Source of the DNA: Pectinatus cerevisiiphilus
Lineage (GTDB): Bacteria; Bacillota; Negativicutes; Selenomonadales; Selenomonadaceae
NCBI RefSeq assembly: GCF_004341685.1
Contig: NZ_SMAA01000004.1
Coordinates: 43,348-107,347, forward strand
Length of the DNA stretch: 64,000 nt
Direction of reading: 5' to 3'
The translations under genes were made by a program, and so were the position numbers. A model generated the notes under the pieces. The model had not been told where the DNA came from. It did no database searches and saw nothing but the letters and a program-made list of their open reading frames with translations. Shown one piece after another: positions 19,918 through 28,258 of the stretch; within the stretch, counting starts at the first letter, position 1, and the number at the start of each line of letters is the position of its first letter.

Positions 19918-21147
19918 TTATTTATGTTGTCCCAAATACCAATTAACGAATTGCCGTGCAATGCGTCCGCTTCTTCCTGAATGTGTTAATTCCCAATGAA
20001 GTCCTTCAATGCGCAGCTCTTCACTATTAAGTTCAATTCCCGCCTTTTGTAAATAGTGCTTGATAATGGATAAATATTCTTCTTGGTCAGGTGCATCATA
20101 ATTTATTATCAGACCAAATCGGTCAGATAACGAAATAGATTCATTGACACTGTCATTGCGGTGAATTTCTTCCTGCATATCATCCCTATCCTGCCATGTT
20201 TCCCTAATCAGATGCCTTCTATTAGACGTAGCATATAAAAGCACATTCTGTGGTACAGAAGAAACGCCACCTTCTATGACGGACTTCAAATACTTATAAT
20301 CCAGTTCGCCTTCATTAAAAGATAAATCATCAAGGAAAACAATAAATTTATAGCCCGCTAAACTTCTCAGGCATTTCATAAGGGCAGGGATTGTCTTTAT
20401 TTGGTCGCGTGTTATCTGTACAAGACGCAGGCCCTTTTGATAATATTCATTGGCCAGTGCTTTCACACCAGATGATTTTCCCGTACCACGTGCGCCCACC
20501 AGCAAAATGTTATTAGCAGGTTTATTTGCCAAAAAAGCCAGTGTATTATTGATAAGCATTTTTTTCTGTTTATCATAACCGATCAGGTCTTGCATATTAA
20601 TTTTTTCAAAATAATCTATGCCCGTCAGTCCTGTGTTGGTTGACCAGCAAAAAGCCCGATAATATGCTAATTTCCCTGCCCCAAATCTTTTATAATGTTC
20701 TATCAGCAGTTTTGCTGCCTCATTAGCAGAACTGGCCGTTTCCATTGTACGAAGCAATTCATTATAGGCATCGAAATGACATTTTTTTGCCGGTTTATAT
20801 TCATTTAGGATTTCATTTATTTCTCCTTCTTCTATCAATTTTCTCGAAAGATGAGGATAAATACTCTGCATATCCATTTCCAGCAATCTTTCCATGCTTT
20901 CCCCTGCGTTCCCATAGCGCTGGATATTATCGGCAATCATGTTATTTCCCTTAGCAAGTAAATATATCAGATAAGCTGGAAATAATTTACCTGACAACCC
21001 CAGCAGTTCACCATTACTGATCAGCTCATGAAAAAACACATGTCTTTCTTTGACATCACCACTATTTTCAGCTGCATCATATGCTCTAATCACCTTATCT
21101 TTCGCAAAATCGCGGAAGATAAGCAATTGCCCCAACATTTTACCCAT
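19918..21147 (-). CDS. DUF815-family AAA ATPase
   Basis: A 409-residue ATPase with a helical N-terminal half, then a P-loop GARGTGKSS and a Walker B IVFLDDLSF in a compact AAA module. SNRRHLI and the closing GRIARQFVNW are typical of the DUF815 family (predicted AAA+ proteins, function unknown). The start is taken at the ATG at 21147, six nt after AGGTG; a GTG three codons upstream would place the ribosome site inside the gene. It is monocistronic and divergent from hsp20. No substrate or partner can be deduced. Confidence 0.85.
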   Translation of the reverse strand: MGKMLGQLLIFRDFAKDKVIRAYDAAENSGDVKERHVFFHELISNGELLGLSGKLFPAYLIYLLAKGNNMIADNIQRYGNAGESMERLLEMDMQSIYPHLSRKLIEEGEINEILNEYKPAKKCHFDAYNELLRTMETASSANEAAKLLIEHYKRFGAGKLAYYRAFCWSTNTGLTGIDYFEKINMQDLIGYDKQKKMLINNTLAFLANKPANNILLVGARGTGKSSGVKALANEYYQKGLRLVQITRDQIKTIPALMKCLRSLAGYKFIVFLDDLSFNEGELDYKYLKSVIEGGVSSVPQNVLLYATSNRRHLIRETWQDRDDMQEEIHRNDSVNESISLSDRFGLIINYDAPDQEEYLSIIKHYLQKAGIELNSEELRIEGLHWELTHSGRSGRIARQFVNWYLGQHK

Positions 21148-21236
21148 ACCAATCACCTATCCACAAATATATTTTCATATAATATTAACAGAAAGTTTTT
21201 CCATTGCCAATAAATAAAATTTTCTTTTATTTGATA

Positions 21237-21264
21237 TTGACTTTTTGACTTTTATAAGTATAAT
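21237..21264 (+). promoter_or_regulatory. Sigma-A promoter of hsp20
   Basis: TTGACT (21237-21242), a 16-nt spacer and a perfect TATAAT (21259-21264). A second TTGACT at 21245-21250 is too close to the -10 box to be used. No CIRCE element (HrcA site) is present around it. Confidence 0.65.
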
Positions 21265-21272
21265 ATAAATAT

Positions 21273-21312
21273 AAGGTTTGAAGGAGCCGTTGGAAAATAG
21301 CTTCTCAACCTT
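21273..21312 (+). promoter_or_regulatory. Hairpin in the hsp20 5' leader
   Basis: AAGGTT and GGAGC (21273-21278, 21283-21287) pair with GCTTC and AACCTT (21300-21304, 21307-21312), interrupted by single-base bulges. This forms a stem of about 13 bp right at the predicted transcript start, followed by TTTTATAATT. It does not include the AGGGGG ribosome site (about 21336). It is therefore more likely a 5' stabiliser or weak attenuator than a classical ROSE thermometer. Confidence 0.4.
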
Positions 21313-21349
21313 TTATAATTACAATAGTATATTTTAAGGGGGTTTTCTT

Positions 21350-21811
21350 ATGTTTGGTTTAGTTCCTTTTGCAAAAAACAATGCAGCTAAAAAAGATGAT
21401 GCTTTCGGTCGTTTGTTTGATTTCTTTAATGAACCATTTTTTAATTCGGCCATTGCACCAGTGCAGACCGCAATGTCAGGTTTTGCTTCCTTCAAAGTTG
21501 ATGTAAAGGATGTGGGTGATTCCTATGAACTATCCGCTGAACTTCCCGGCGTAAAAAAAGAAGACATTTCCTTGAGCTACGATAATGGTTATTTGACCAT
21601 TGAAGCAAACACCAAAGACGAAAATGAAGAAAAAGATGACACGGGAAAATATATTCGTCGCGAACGTCGTTGCGGCAGCATGTCCCGGTCTTTCTATATA
21701 GATAACATTAACGATGCTCAAGCCAAAGCAGAATTTAAGGATGGTATTTTGACTATAAAATTGCCGAAAACCACTCCTACAGACAATTCTAAACATATAA
21801 ATATTGAATAA
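21350..21811 (+). CDS. hsp20: Small heat-shock protein, Hsp20/alpha-crystallin family
   Basis: A 153-residue ATP-independent chaperone holding unfolded proteins. The alpha-crystallin domain covers about residues 42-150: FKVDVKDVGDSYELSAELPGV, then YIRRERRCGSMSRSFY, then FKDGILTIKLPK. The N-terminal arm (FGRLFDFFNEPFF) is of the usual flexible type. The ATG follows AGGGGG by 8-9 nt. It is monocistronic, with its own promoter, leader hairpin and strong terminator, fitting stress induction. Confidence 0.95.
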   Translation: MFGLVPFAKNNAAKKDDAFGRLFDFFNEPFFNSAIAPVQTAMSGFASFKVDVKDVGDSYELSAELPGVKKEDISLSYDNGYLTIEANTKDENEEKDDTGKYIRRERRCGSMSRSFYIDNINDAQAKAEFKDGILTIKLPKTTPTDNSKHINIE

Positions 21812-21878
21812 TATCTGTGTGCTGATACAACATTCTGCATAGATTTTTTGCTGTAGTTTTTTAGATGACAGCTATTTC

Positions 21879-21923
21879 AAAAGCTTCTTTTATAGTGCAA
21901 AAGCACTAAAAAGAAGCTTTTTT
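21879..21923 (+). terminator. Intrinsic terminator after hsp20
   Basis: A stem of about 19 bp with one bulge (21879-21898 with 21903-21921), loop AAAA, then a T-run. It lies about 70 nt beyond the hsp20 stop. Confidence 0.85.
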
Positions 21924-22011
21924 CTTGTTTTCAAGTTTAAATTAACCATTCTCTATGCTTTTTGCGTATTTTTATCCTTGATGATTAGGCTAAGATTAGC
22001 ACAGATAATCA

Positions 22012-22040
22012 TTTACTCCCCATACAAAACAGTATATAAT
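22012..22040 (+). promoter_or_regulatory. Sigma-A promoter of the H-NOX chemoreceptor gene
   Basis: TTTACT (22012-22017), a 17-nt spacer and a perfect TATAAT (22035-22040), about 48 nt before the start codon. No palindromic operator is evident. Confidence 0.65.
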
Positions 22041-22087
22041 TATCTGCATAAGGATGAAGAGGAATTTGCATAAGGAGATTGCATATT

Positions 22088-23878
22088 ATGAAGGGTACAA
22101 TAGTAAGCACATGGGTACGCACCTGCAAAAAACTTTGGGGTGACAAATTAGTAAAGGATGTCATGGATGAGATAGGAATCGGATCTGGCCATATTTTTAT
22201 GCCCAGTGAAGATATAAGTGATACAGCGGCACAATCGCTCGGTGACACTCTTGCCAAGAAATTGGGCAAATCATCTGCTGAGATCTGGCATGCCATCGGT
22301 AAAGATAATATTACAACATTCTTTGAATTTTATCCCGGTTTTTTCCAACGAGAGAACCTCCACGCTTTTTTGTCTTCCCTGTACGATATACATGTAGAAA
22401 TAACCAGGCTTATTCCTGGTGCTAATCCACCTGTGATTGAAATAAAAAACATATCCACTACTGAGTCTGTCTTTACATATCGCTCTAAACGAAAAAAATT
22501 TAATTACTTCCGCGGCCTTCTGGATGGAGCAGCTGAACATTATCATGAAAAACTAGGCATTACTGAACTTGCAAAAGGCAGTGATTTCTTGCAGCTTAAA
22601 CTGCAATTTCCCTATAAAATACAAAGTGATTACACCTATCGTCCCAACTGTCTGCTTGGGTTTTTGCCTTCCCTTTCAGCAAAGATTGGTCTGCTGACTG
22701 CACTTTGTTTATTTATCGTTGCCTTTATCACCAAAGCCTTTGACGGTTCGTTTCCGTTATGGATTCCCATTCTTGCCGGCATTTTTTCTGGAATGACAGC
22801 TTCTTTATTTTTGCGTCCGTTCTCCACTATCGAAAAATTACTTAATACACTTGGCGAACACAAGTATGCCACTACTGTAAAAATAAAATCTAAGGATATA
22901 TTTGAACGGCTTGCCAACCAAATAGAATTATACAATGTGAGTATGCGCCGCAGCTTCACCGGCATTAAGGGACGCAATGATGAGTTAGCCCGCTATGGCA
23001 ACGATTTTAATAAGTTTGGTAACACAATGAGTACAACCTCTGATGCCATTGCCCAAGTTGTAAACAGCCGTGCAGAAGCCTCGGTAACCGCCTCTGAAAA
23101 AATCTCGCAGGCAGTTAATATTTTAAATGACAATATCTCCACTTTGAAAAGTGTCGTTGAAAAACAGGTTAACAATAACACGCATTTACAATCAGCTGTA
23201 GAGGAAATCGAAAATTGTTTCTCTAATGTACATGATTCAAGCGAAAAGATCAACTCCAGTATGGCTAACTTCGCCAAGGTCAATACTTCCGTCGAAGGGT
23301 TGCGCAACCAGACAAAACGGATCACCGAAATTACCAACACAGTCGCTGCCATTGCCGGCCAAACCAACCTGCTCGCATTAAACGCGGCCATCGAAGCTGC
23401 CCGCGCCGGTGAACACGGCAAAGGCTTCGCCATAGTTGCTGAAGAAGTGCGTAAGCTTGCCGAACAGTCCCAGGAACAATCCCAAATCATTTCTGAAGAT
23501 GTGCAGACAATAACAAAAACAATTGAAGAAGTAGTAGAACATGTTGATGTTGAATACGATATTCTCTCAGATGAAAATGCTAATCTGGTTTCAGTCGTAA
23601 ATGAAAATGCTGCTTATCTGAAAAAAATACGAACAGTTTCTGACAACATAGTAGAAATAATAGGTCAATTAGAACAAGAAATGACCAGCATGAACAATGT
23701 GTATGAAAAAATTGAATCCATTGTTGATATTGCCCAGGATAATTCCGCTTCCACAGAAGAAATTAACGCCTCTATCCATATATACAACGAAAAAATTAAA
23801 GGCCTTATGGACAAAATAGGTGAATTTAAAAAACTGGCACGTTATTTTGCCGACGATATAAATGTTTTTAAAGTTTAA
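22088..23878 (+). CDS. H-NOX (heme NO/O2-binding) chemoreceptor fusion, predicted oxygen sensor
   Basis: A 596-residue Tar4H-like receptor. Residues 1-185 form an H-NOX domain with proximal heme ligand His102 (YDIHVEITR), Pro115, the YxSxR heme-propionate motif (Tyr131, Ser133, Arg135) and the distal hydrogen-bond trio Trp9, Asn74 and Tyr140. The numbering is identical to the O2-binding domain of Thermoanaerobacter (Caldanaerobacter) Tar4H. Two membrane helices with a short loop (about 195-250) follow, then a cytoplasmic methyl-accepting domain with the [17 protein letters not shown] hairpin. No HAMP is obvious. The start is the ATG at 22088, ten nt after AAGGAG; a TTG at 22079 abuts the ribosome site. 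Predicted role: aerotaxis, steering this anaerobe away from oxygen. Confidence 0.93.
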   Translation: MKGTIVSTWVRTCKKLWGDKLVKDVMDEIGIGSGHIFMPSEDISDTAAQSLGDTLAKKLGKSSAEIWHAIGKDNITTFFEFYPGFFQRENLHAFLSSLYDIHVEITRLIPGANPPVIEIKNISTTESVFTYRSKRKKFNYFRGLLDGAAEHYHEKLGITELAKGSDFLQLKLQFPYKIQSDYTYRPNCLLGFLPSLSAKIGLLTALCLFIVAFITKAFDGSFPLWIPILAGIFSGMTASLFLRPFSTIEKLLNTLGEHKYATTVKIKSKDIFERLANQIELYNVSMRRSFTGIKGRNDELARYGNDFNKFGNTMSTTSDAIAQVVNSRAEASVTASEKISQAVNILNDNISTLKSVVEKQVNNNTHLQSAVEEIENCFSNVHDSSEKINSSMANFAKVNTSVEGLRNQTKRITEITNTVAAIAGQTNLLALNAAIEAARAGEHGKGFAIVAEEVRKLAEQSQEQSQIISEDVQTITKTIEEVVEHVDVEYDILSDENANLVSVVNENAAYLKKIRTVSDNIVEIIGQLEQEMTSMNNVYEKIESIVDIAQDNSASTEEINASIHIYNEKIKGLMDKIGEFKKLARYFADDINVFKV

Positions 23879-23937
23879 ATTTATACCAGACCGACAGACA
23901 CCTGTGTAAATTACTATTTCCAAACAAATCCCCAAAT

Positions 23938-23993
23938 AAAAGGATCCCTACTAGCAGGCAATTTATAAGATTACCTTACTAAGGGATCCTTTT
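23938..23993. terminator. Bidirectional intrinsic terminator
   Basis: A 12-bp stem AAAAGGATCCCT/AGGGATCCTTTT (23938-23949/23982-23993) with partial further pairing in the loop and a T-rich tail on both strands. It lies between the converging H-NOX receptor and FtsZ-like genes. Confidence 0.8.
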
Positions 23994-24057
23994 ATTTTGA
24001 AATGCAGGAAGGGTAGTATTTACCTCACCCTTTAAGCCACAAACACAGCTTTAACAA

Positions 24058-25173
24058 TCAATGTTTTTTATTAATTTTTTCAATATCGAAAATCAGCTTA
24101 TCAATATTATCAGTATTTTTCTTTTGCATAAAAACAGGTAGCTCTGGGGCGGCTATCACCTTTTCTTTTTTTTCAGCCTTTTCCTTATTTTCTTTTGGCT
24201 GCGTCCTGATCTCATCATCCATAAAATCAGTAGCAATGACCGTCGCCCTGACTTTCCCGTCCAGGTGCTCATCTATTACTGTCCCCAGTATTATGTTAAC
24301 ATCAGAACTAGTACTTTCGTAAACAAATTTAGTGGCTTCATTTACTTCAAATAGGCTCAAAGTTTGATCACCCGTTATATTGAGTATAATACCTCTGGCT
24401 CCGTTTACCGAGCGCTCTATCAGCGGACTTTCTATAGCCATTTTTACAGCATCTACAGCCCCGTTACCTTCTCCTATCCCCAGCAGTGCCTCGGAATTGC
24501 CATTCTGTTTAAAGATAGAGCGTACATCAGCAAAATCAACGTTTATTACGCCTACTGTCAAAATCAACTCTGATACGCAACGTATAGCCTGTCTTAAAAC
24601 ACTGTCCGCCATATGAAAAGCATTCAGTAAAGACATATGTTTATTTGTGCTGCGTAATTCCAGCAATTTATCATTTTCAATGACAATAAGCGCATCAAGG
24701 AAAGGACGCATGGCATCAACGCCGGCCGCAGCCGTCTTTTTTTTACGTGATCCTTCAAAGGAAAAAGGTGTTGTAACGACACCAATGGTGAGTATTCCCA
24801 TAGCATGGGCAAATTCGGCAACCACAGGTGCAGCACCTGTTCCTGTACCTTCTCCCATGCCAGCCGTAATAAAGATCAAGTCAGCACCAGTCAAAAGTTC
24901 CTTTATGGCAGTTTCTTCGCTTGCCGCAGCTTCCTGTCCTAGGCTAACCCGGCCGCCGCTGCCAAGCCCACGTGTCAAATTATCGCCAATCTGTAGGACC
25001 TTAATGCCACTTCGTTCCAACGTCTGTAACTGTTTCCTATCAGTATTTATAGCAATGAGCTCCATTTGGGGATGATCCCCCTCAGCTATACGTTTTAAAA
25101 CGCTATTACCACCGCCGCCAACACCGACAACTTTTATATTGACAACTGTTCCTTGTATATTTTCTCTCTGCAA
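24058..25173 (-). CDS. FtsZ-like tubulin-family GTPase (divergent paralogue)
   Basis: A 371-residue FtsZ family protein: GTP-binding N domain (VGVGGGGNSV, NTDRKQL), signature loop, and T7 catalytic loop NVDFADV (211-217, Asp213 and Asp216 present). A Lys/Glu-rich linker and a terminal ELPVFMQKK peptide resemble the FtsA/ZipA-binding tail. Oddities: the GGGTGTG signature reads GEGTGTG (Glu108), the usual GLGAGANPE loop reads GLGSGGRVS, and IPNDKLL reads IENDKLL. It is isolated from any division cluster. The TTG start has a GGGGGG ribosome site 6 nt upstream and no in-frame ATG alternative. Probably a second FtsZ beside a canonical one elsewhere, but it could be the only copy. Confidence 0.85.
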   Translation of the reverse strand: MQRENIQGTVVNIKVVGVGGGGNSVLKRIAEGDHPQMELIAINTDRKQLQTLERSGIKVLQIGDNLTRGLGSGGRVSLGQEAAASEETAIKELLTGADLIFITAGMGEGTGTGAAPVVAEFAHAMGILTIGVVTTPFSFEGSRKKKTAAAGVDAMRPFLDALIVIENDKLLELRSTNKHMSLLNAFHMADSVLRQAIRCVSELILTVGVINVDFADVRSIFKQNGNSEALLGIGEGNGAVDAVKMAIESPLIERSVNGARGIILNITGDQTLSLFEVNEATKFVYESTSSDVNIILGTVIDEHLDGKVRATVIATDFMDDEIRTQPKENKEKAEKKEKVIAAPELPVFMQKKNTDNIDKLIFDIEKINKKH

Positions 25174-25352
25174 AAAAATCCCCCCTTATCACCGTGGGTA
25201 GATATAAAAACACCATAGCACTACTGTATCAGGTCATCCATTTATTGACGATGTTCGCACTATGTACATATTTTCCTTAACAATATTCATTATTGAAAGA
25301 CATGGTTCTACCACTGACTTCATCGAAACTAACAACATTGCCCCATTTTTGC

Positions 25353-25369
25353 TATACTAAACTAGTATA
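25353..25369. promoter_or_regulatory. 17-bp inverted repeat, candidate operator
   Basis: TATACTA (25353-25359), AAC, TAGTATA (25363-25369): perfect 7-bp arms. It is located centrally in the divergent spacer, so it could control either or both genes. Confidence 0.4.
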
Positions 25370-25421
25370 TAACAATATGAACTTTTATTCCTGCATAATA
25401 AATCTATTATTATTATATACA

Positions 25422-25451
25422 TTGACAGTGCCAGATATCAAGTAATAGATT
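25422..25451 (+). promoter_or_regulatory. Possible promoter of the amidase gene
   Basis: A perfect TTGACA (25422-25427) followed after 18 nt by TAGATT (25446-25451), a four-of-six -10 box. It lies about 105 nt upstream of the start codon. Confidence 0.4.
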
Positions 25452-25555
25452 TTTATTTTGTGTTTTTTGTAGCTTTGTTGTAGAATATTAGAATATGGGG
25501 TTTATGTGCCATATTGTTTCTTATTCCACAGCAAAACATGGTAGGGGGGATTTTC

Positions 25556-26671
25556 TTGCCAAAAGCAGTATCTTACTTTCTGATAAATATATGTATATTC
25601 AGTTTTTCTTTATTTTTCACACAAACTGCCCATGCCGGAAATTTTATTACGGCCTCAGCATCTCTGGCAAAAATCTCGGCGATACGTATCAGTTCTACGA
25701 ATGATAAAGTGCGTCTTGTTGCTGACGCTAACAAAGAAGTAGATTATGAATCATTTGGTTTATCTTCACCCAACCGTATTGTCATCGATTTAAAGGGTGC
25801 CTGGCTTAGCCCGTCCGTAAAAAAAGATTTCACAGTTTCCAACAAAAACATTAACCATATCCGCGTAGCCCAATTTTCTCCTGATACAGTCCGTGTAGTC
25901 ATTGACACTTCGCTAAAACGTGATTCTTACGATGTATTTTCGATTCCTGCTGACAGTAGCAATCCTTATCGCGTCGTAATGGATTTTGGTAAGATCAGTA
26001 ACAATGGCAGTAGTAACGTGCAGCCTGCTCCAGCGCCTGTAGTTCCTGCTACACCTGACACACCAGGTTCTGATATCTTCACCACGCCTGGCATAAAAGG
26101 CAAAAAAATTGCCATTGACCCTGGACACGGTGGAAATGATTCTGGTGCAATTGGTTATAATAAGTCTGAAGAAAAGGATGCCACCCTTCGCATTGGTATG
26201 AAACTAAAGAAAATGTTAGAAGATGCCGGTGCTACTGTTATTATGACCAGAACTACGGATACCTCTGTTGCTGCTCCTACAGCCAGTGATGTTGAAGAAC
26301 TGCAAGCCCGTTGTGACATAGCTAATAAGGCTAATGCTGATATTTTCATCAGTATCCATAATGACTCATTCACGGATACTTCTACTGACGGTACATCCAC
26401 TTATTACTACGGAGGCGGCAGTAGTTACAGTAAGAAACTCGCAGACTGTGTCCGAGAAGGTATTATTGCCAGTGTACACACGCCCGACAGAGGTACTAAA
26501 ACAGCTAATTTTTATGTAATCAAGAATACCAATATGCCGGCTATTCTTGCTGAGGTTGCTTTCATTTCTAATCCTGCGGAGCAGGCTCTGCTCACCTCTG
26601 AAGATGGCACCACCAAATTTGCGACCGGTATTTATAACGGTATCAACGAATTTTTCGCGGGCAATAATTAA
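25556..26671 (+). CDS. N-acetylmuramoyl-L-alanine amidase (AMIN + amidase_3)
   Basis: A 371-residue exported zinc amidase that removes stem peptides from glycan strands, as AmiC-type enzymes do during cell separation. A signal peptide occupies residues 1-27 (ending THA). An AMIN domain (about 38-145, ISSTNDKVRLVAD to VVMDFGK) precedes a Pro-rich linker and the catalytic domain. Zinc ligands are the His of IDPGHGG, the Glu of SEEKD and the His of ISIHNDS; the catalytic Glu is in LAEVAFISNP. The start is set at the TTG at 25556, six nt after GGGGGG, which places the signal peptide at the N terminus; an upstream in-frame TTG (25514) would bury it. Divergent from the ftsZ-like gene, a possible functional link. 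Confidence 0.92.
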   Translation: MPKAVSYFLINICIFSFSLFFTQTAHAGNFITASASLAKISAIRISSTNDKVRLVADANKEVDYESFGLSSPNRIVIDLKGAWLSPSVKKDFTVSNKNINHIRVAQFSPDTVRVVIDTSLKRDSYDVFSIPADSSNPYRVVMDFGKISNNGSSNVQPAPAPVVPATPDTPGSDIFTTPGIKGKKIAIDPGHGGNDSGAIGYNKSEEKDATLRIGMKLKKMLEDAGATVIMTRTTDTSVAAPTASDVEELQARCDIANKANADIFISIHNDSFTDTSTDGTSTYYYGGGSSYSKKLADCVREGIIASVHTPDRGTKTANFYVIKNTNMPAILAEVAFISNPAEQALLTSEDGTTKFATGIYNGINEFFAGNN

Positions 26672-26699
26672 TAACCCCACACCTTTAAAAGCAAAACAA

Positions 26700-26736
26700 A
26701 AACAGCCATTATACTGAATAAGTATAATGGCTGTTT
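26700..26736. terminator. Bidirectional intrinsic terminator
   Basis: A 15-bp perfect stem AACAGCCATTATAC/GTATAATGGCTGTT with a 7-nt loop, flanked by an A-rich left side and seven T on the right. It lies between the converging amidase and nitroreductase genes. Confidence 0.9.
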
Positions 26737-26755
26737 TTTTCGTACCATTCACCTA

Positions 26756-27478
26756 TTATACTTTTCCCAAGGCAGCACCATAGACAACGAATTGCTCCTT
26801 CGGTAAAAAATCAAGTGCTTTATTTATCTGCTTATCATCAAAAGAACCGAGAGCACATACACCTGCACTTATTGTCTGGGCTGCAAGATAAAGATTCTGG
26901 CACACATGGCCTGCATCCAAAAAGGCATATCGGTATCCCCTTGAAGCATAACGGCTGGCCACTCTTTTGATAACAGTACTCCATATAAAAGTAACGGCAC
27001 TGCCAAGCACTACTTGATATGTGGAAAAACAATTGCTTATTACCGTTTTGTCTGCCTTTATTTTGACTAGCGCATGCTCAATAGGCAGAAAACGATATAC
27101 ACCTGCTTCTAACTTCTCTACATTATTCACTAAAATATATGTTTCCAAAGAATGAGTTGCTCCTGCGGACGGAACTGTACGAAGCGTAGCTTTGTCATTA
27201 GCCATTTTTACGCCTTGCGTACACCAGAGGAGGTATGACAGTTCTTTTAAAGCAAGCGGTTTATCGCTATAGTGGCGAACCGATGCGCGCAATTCCACCA
27301 TTTCCAGAAAATTAATATTACGGTCGTCAAGCAAATCCGGTTCCGGCAGCTCTATTATCTTATCTGTTACCAGAGCTGGAAGTTCAAGCGGCAGCCTTTC
27401 TGTCACTTGCGGCTTTACATTTCCTCGCTCCCATGCAGATTCCCGCAGAAAATCCTGCGCAGATTTTACATTATCCAT
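26756..27478 (-). CDS. SagB-type nitroreductase family oxidoreductase
   Basis: A 240-residue flavin-binding nitroreductase-fold protein of the SagB/ThcOx class: ELRASVRHYSDKPLALKELSYLLW, then VPSAGATHSLETYILV, then GYRYAFLDAGHVCQNLYLAA. The start is the ATG at 27478 (GGAGG 5 nt upstream); the longer frame begins with an unsupported TTG. No precursor peptide, YcaO partner or other RiPP gene is nearby, so azoline oxidation is not indicated. It lies 75 nt downstream of hisIE across a probable terminator. The substrate is unknown. Confidence 0.85.
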   Translation of the reverse strand: MDNVKSAQDFLRESAWERGNVKPQVTERLPLELPALVTDKIIELPEPDLLDDRNINFLEMVELRASVRHYSDKPLALKELSYLLWCTQGVKMANDKATLRTVPSAGATHSLETYILVNNVEKLEAGVYRFLPIEHALVKIKADKTVISNCFSTYQVVLGSAVTFIWSTVIKRVASRYASRGYRYAFLDAGHVCQNLYLAAQTISAGVCALGSFDDKQINKALDFLPKEQFVVYGAALGKV

Positions 27479-27523
27479 TTTGCCCTCCATAATTGGCAAT
27501 CATTATTTATTAATTAATAAAAT

Positions 27524-27543
27524 AGGGAGGCCTCAGCCTGCCT
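27524..27543 (-). terminator. Probable terminator of the histidine operon
   Basis: AGGCAGGC and GCCTCCCT (27543-27536/27531-27524, one mismatch) form a GC-rich hairpin. It is followed on the minus strand by ATTTTATTAATTAAT and lies 10 nt after the hisIE stop. The moderate T-run may allow read-through into the nitroreductase gene. Confidence 0.5.
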
Positions 27544-27553
27544 GCTGTAATTC

Positions 27554-28258
27554 TTACTTATCTTCCGGGTCTAAATCATCAGGATCAATAAAGCTGTGAT
27601 ATTCACCGCCGCTGCGTCTGCTCAAAAGTTCTCCGAGCAGTTCCTTAGGTGCTATATTATGGTAAGCCAAAGCCACTAAGCAATGATACCACAGATCGCC
27701 CATTTCGTATAAAATTTCTTTCTTATTGTTATTTTTAGAGGCAATAATAGTTTCTACCGCTTCTTCACCCAATTTTTTAAGAATTTTATCCTGCCCATGC
27801 CGCCATAGATAATTCGTATAGGAACCTTCTACAGGATGGATTTTCCTGTCCTGAATAACATCATATAATTCATTCAATACTCTCGTCAAACTTGATGTCT
27901 GATGTTCCTCTACAACAGCGATTTCCTTATTTGAAGTAAGGAGCCTTCTGCCGCTGAAACAAGTATATGTTCCCGTATGGCAAGCGCAACCTGTCTGATG
28001 TACACGCACTAATAATGTATCACCGTCACAGTCATAGAATATTTCACCGACTTTTTGCTTATTGCCGGAGGTTTCTCCTTTATTCCACAGTTTTTGTCTG
28101 CTGCGGCTAAAGAACCACGTATAACCTGTATCTATAGTTTTTTTGAGTGATTCTTCATTCATATAGGCCAGCATCAATACCTGGTCATTGTCAATTTCTT
28201 GAATTACTGCGGGAACCAGCCCGTTTGCGTCAAATTTTATTTTACTTATATCTATCAT
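27554..28258 (-). CDS. hisIE: Bifunctional phosphoribosyl-AMP cyclohydrolase / phosphoribosyl-ATP pyrophosphatase
   Basis: A 234-residue fusion performing steps 2 and 3 of histidine synthesis. The HisI half (about 1-115) has [23 protein letters not shown], the metal-binding DCDGD and the Cys-containing [11 protein letters not shown]. The HisE half (about 125-230) is an all-helical MazG-like domain with [15 protein letters not shown] and [14 protein letters not shown]. Its ATG overlaps the hisF stop (ATGA), so translation is coupled. Confidence 0.96.
   Translation of the reverse strand: MIDISKIKFDANGLVPAVIQEIDNDQVLMLAYMNEESLKKTIDTGYTWFFSRSRQKLWNKGETSGNKQKVGEIFYDCDGDTLLVRVHQTGCACHTGTYTCFSGRRLLTSNKEIAVVEEHQTSSLTRVLNELYDVIQDRKIHPVEGSYTNYLWRHGQDKILKKLGEEAVETIIASKNNNKKEILYEMGDLWYHCLVALAYHNIAPKELLGELLSRRSGGEYHSFIDPDDLDPEDK

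Larger units (their letters stand above)
25174..25555. other. Divergent intergenic region between the ftsZ-like and amidase genes
   Basis: This AT-rich spacer holds a perfect inverted repeat TATACTA-AAC-TAGTATA (25353-25369), a candidate operator. A possible amidase promoter is at 25422-25451. Both flanking genes start with TTG behind a G6 ribosome site. No additional coding frame is supported. Confidence 0.5.

Noticed and set aside
21245..21250. Second TTGACT as the -35 box of hsp20
   Set aside because: It is only 8 nt from the TATAAT; the first TTGACT is at 16 nt.
21337..21349. ROSE or fourU thermometer masking the hsp20 ribosome site
   Set aside because: The visible leader hairpin ends about 24 nt before the AGGGGG, and no pairing partner for it was found by eye.
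22993..23490. 165-codon minus-strand frame opposite the H-NOX receptor
   Set aside because: It is antisense to the invariant MCP hairpin region, whose alanine-rich helices commonly generate long shadow frames.
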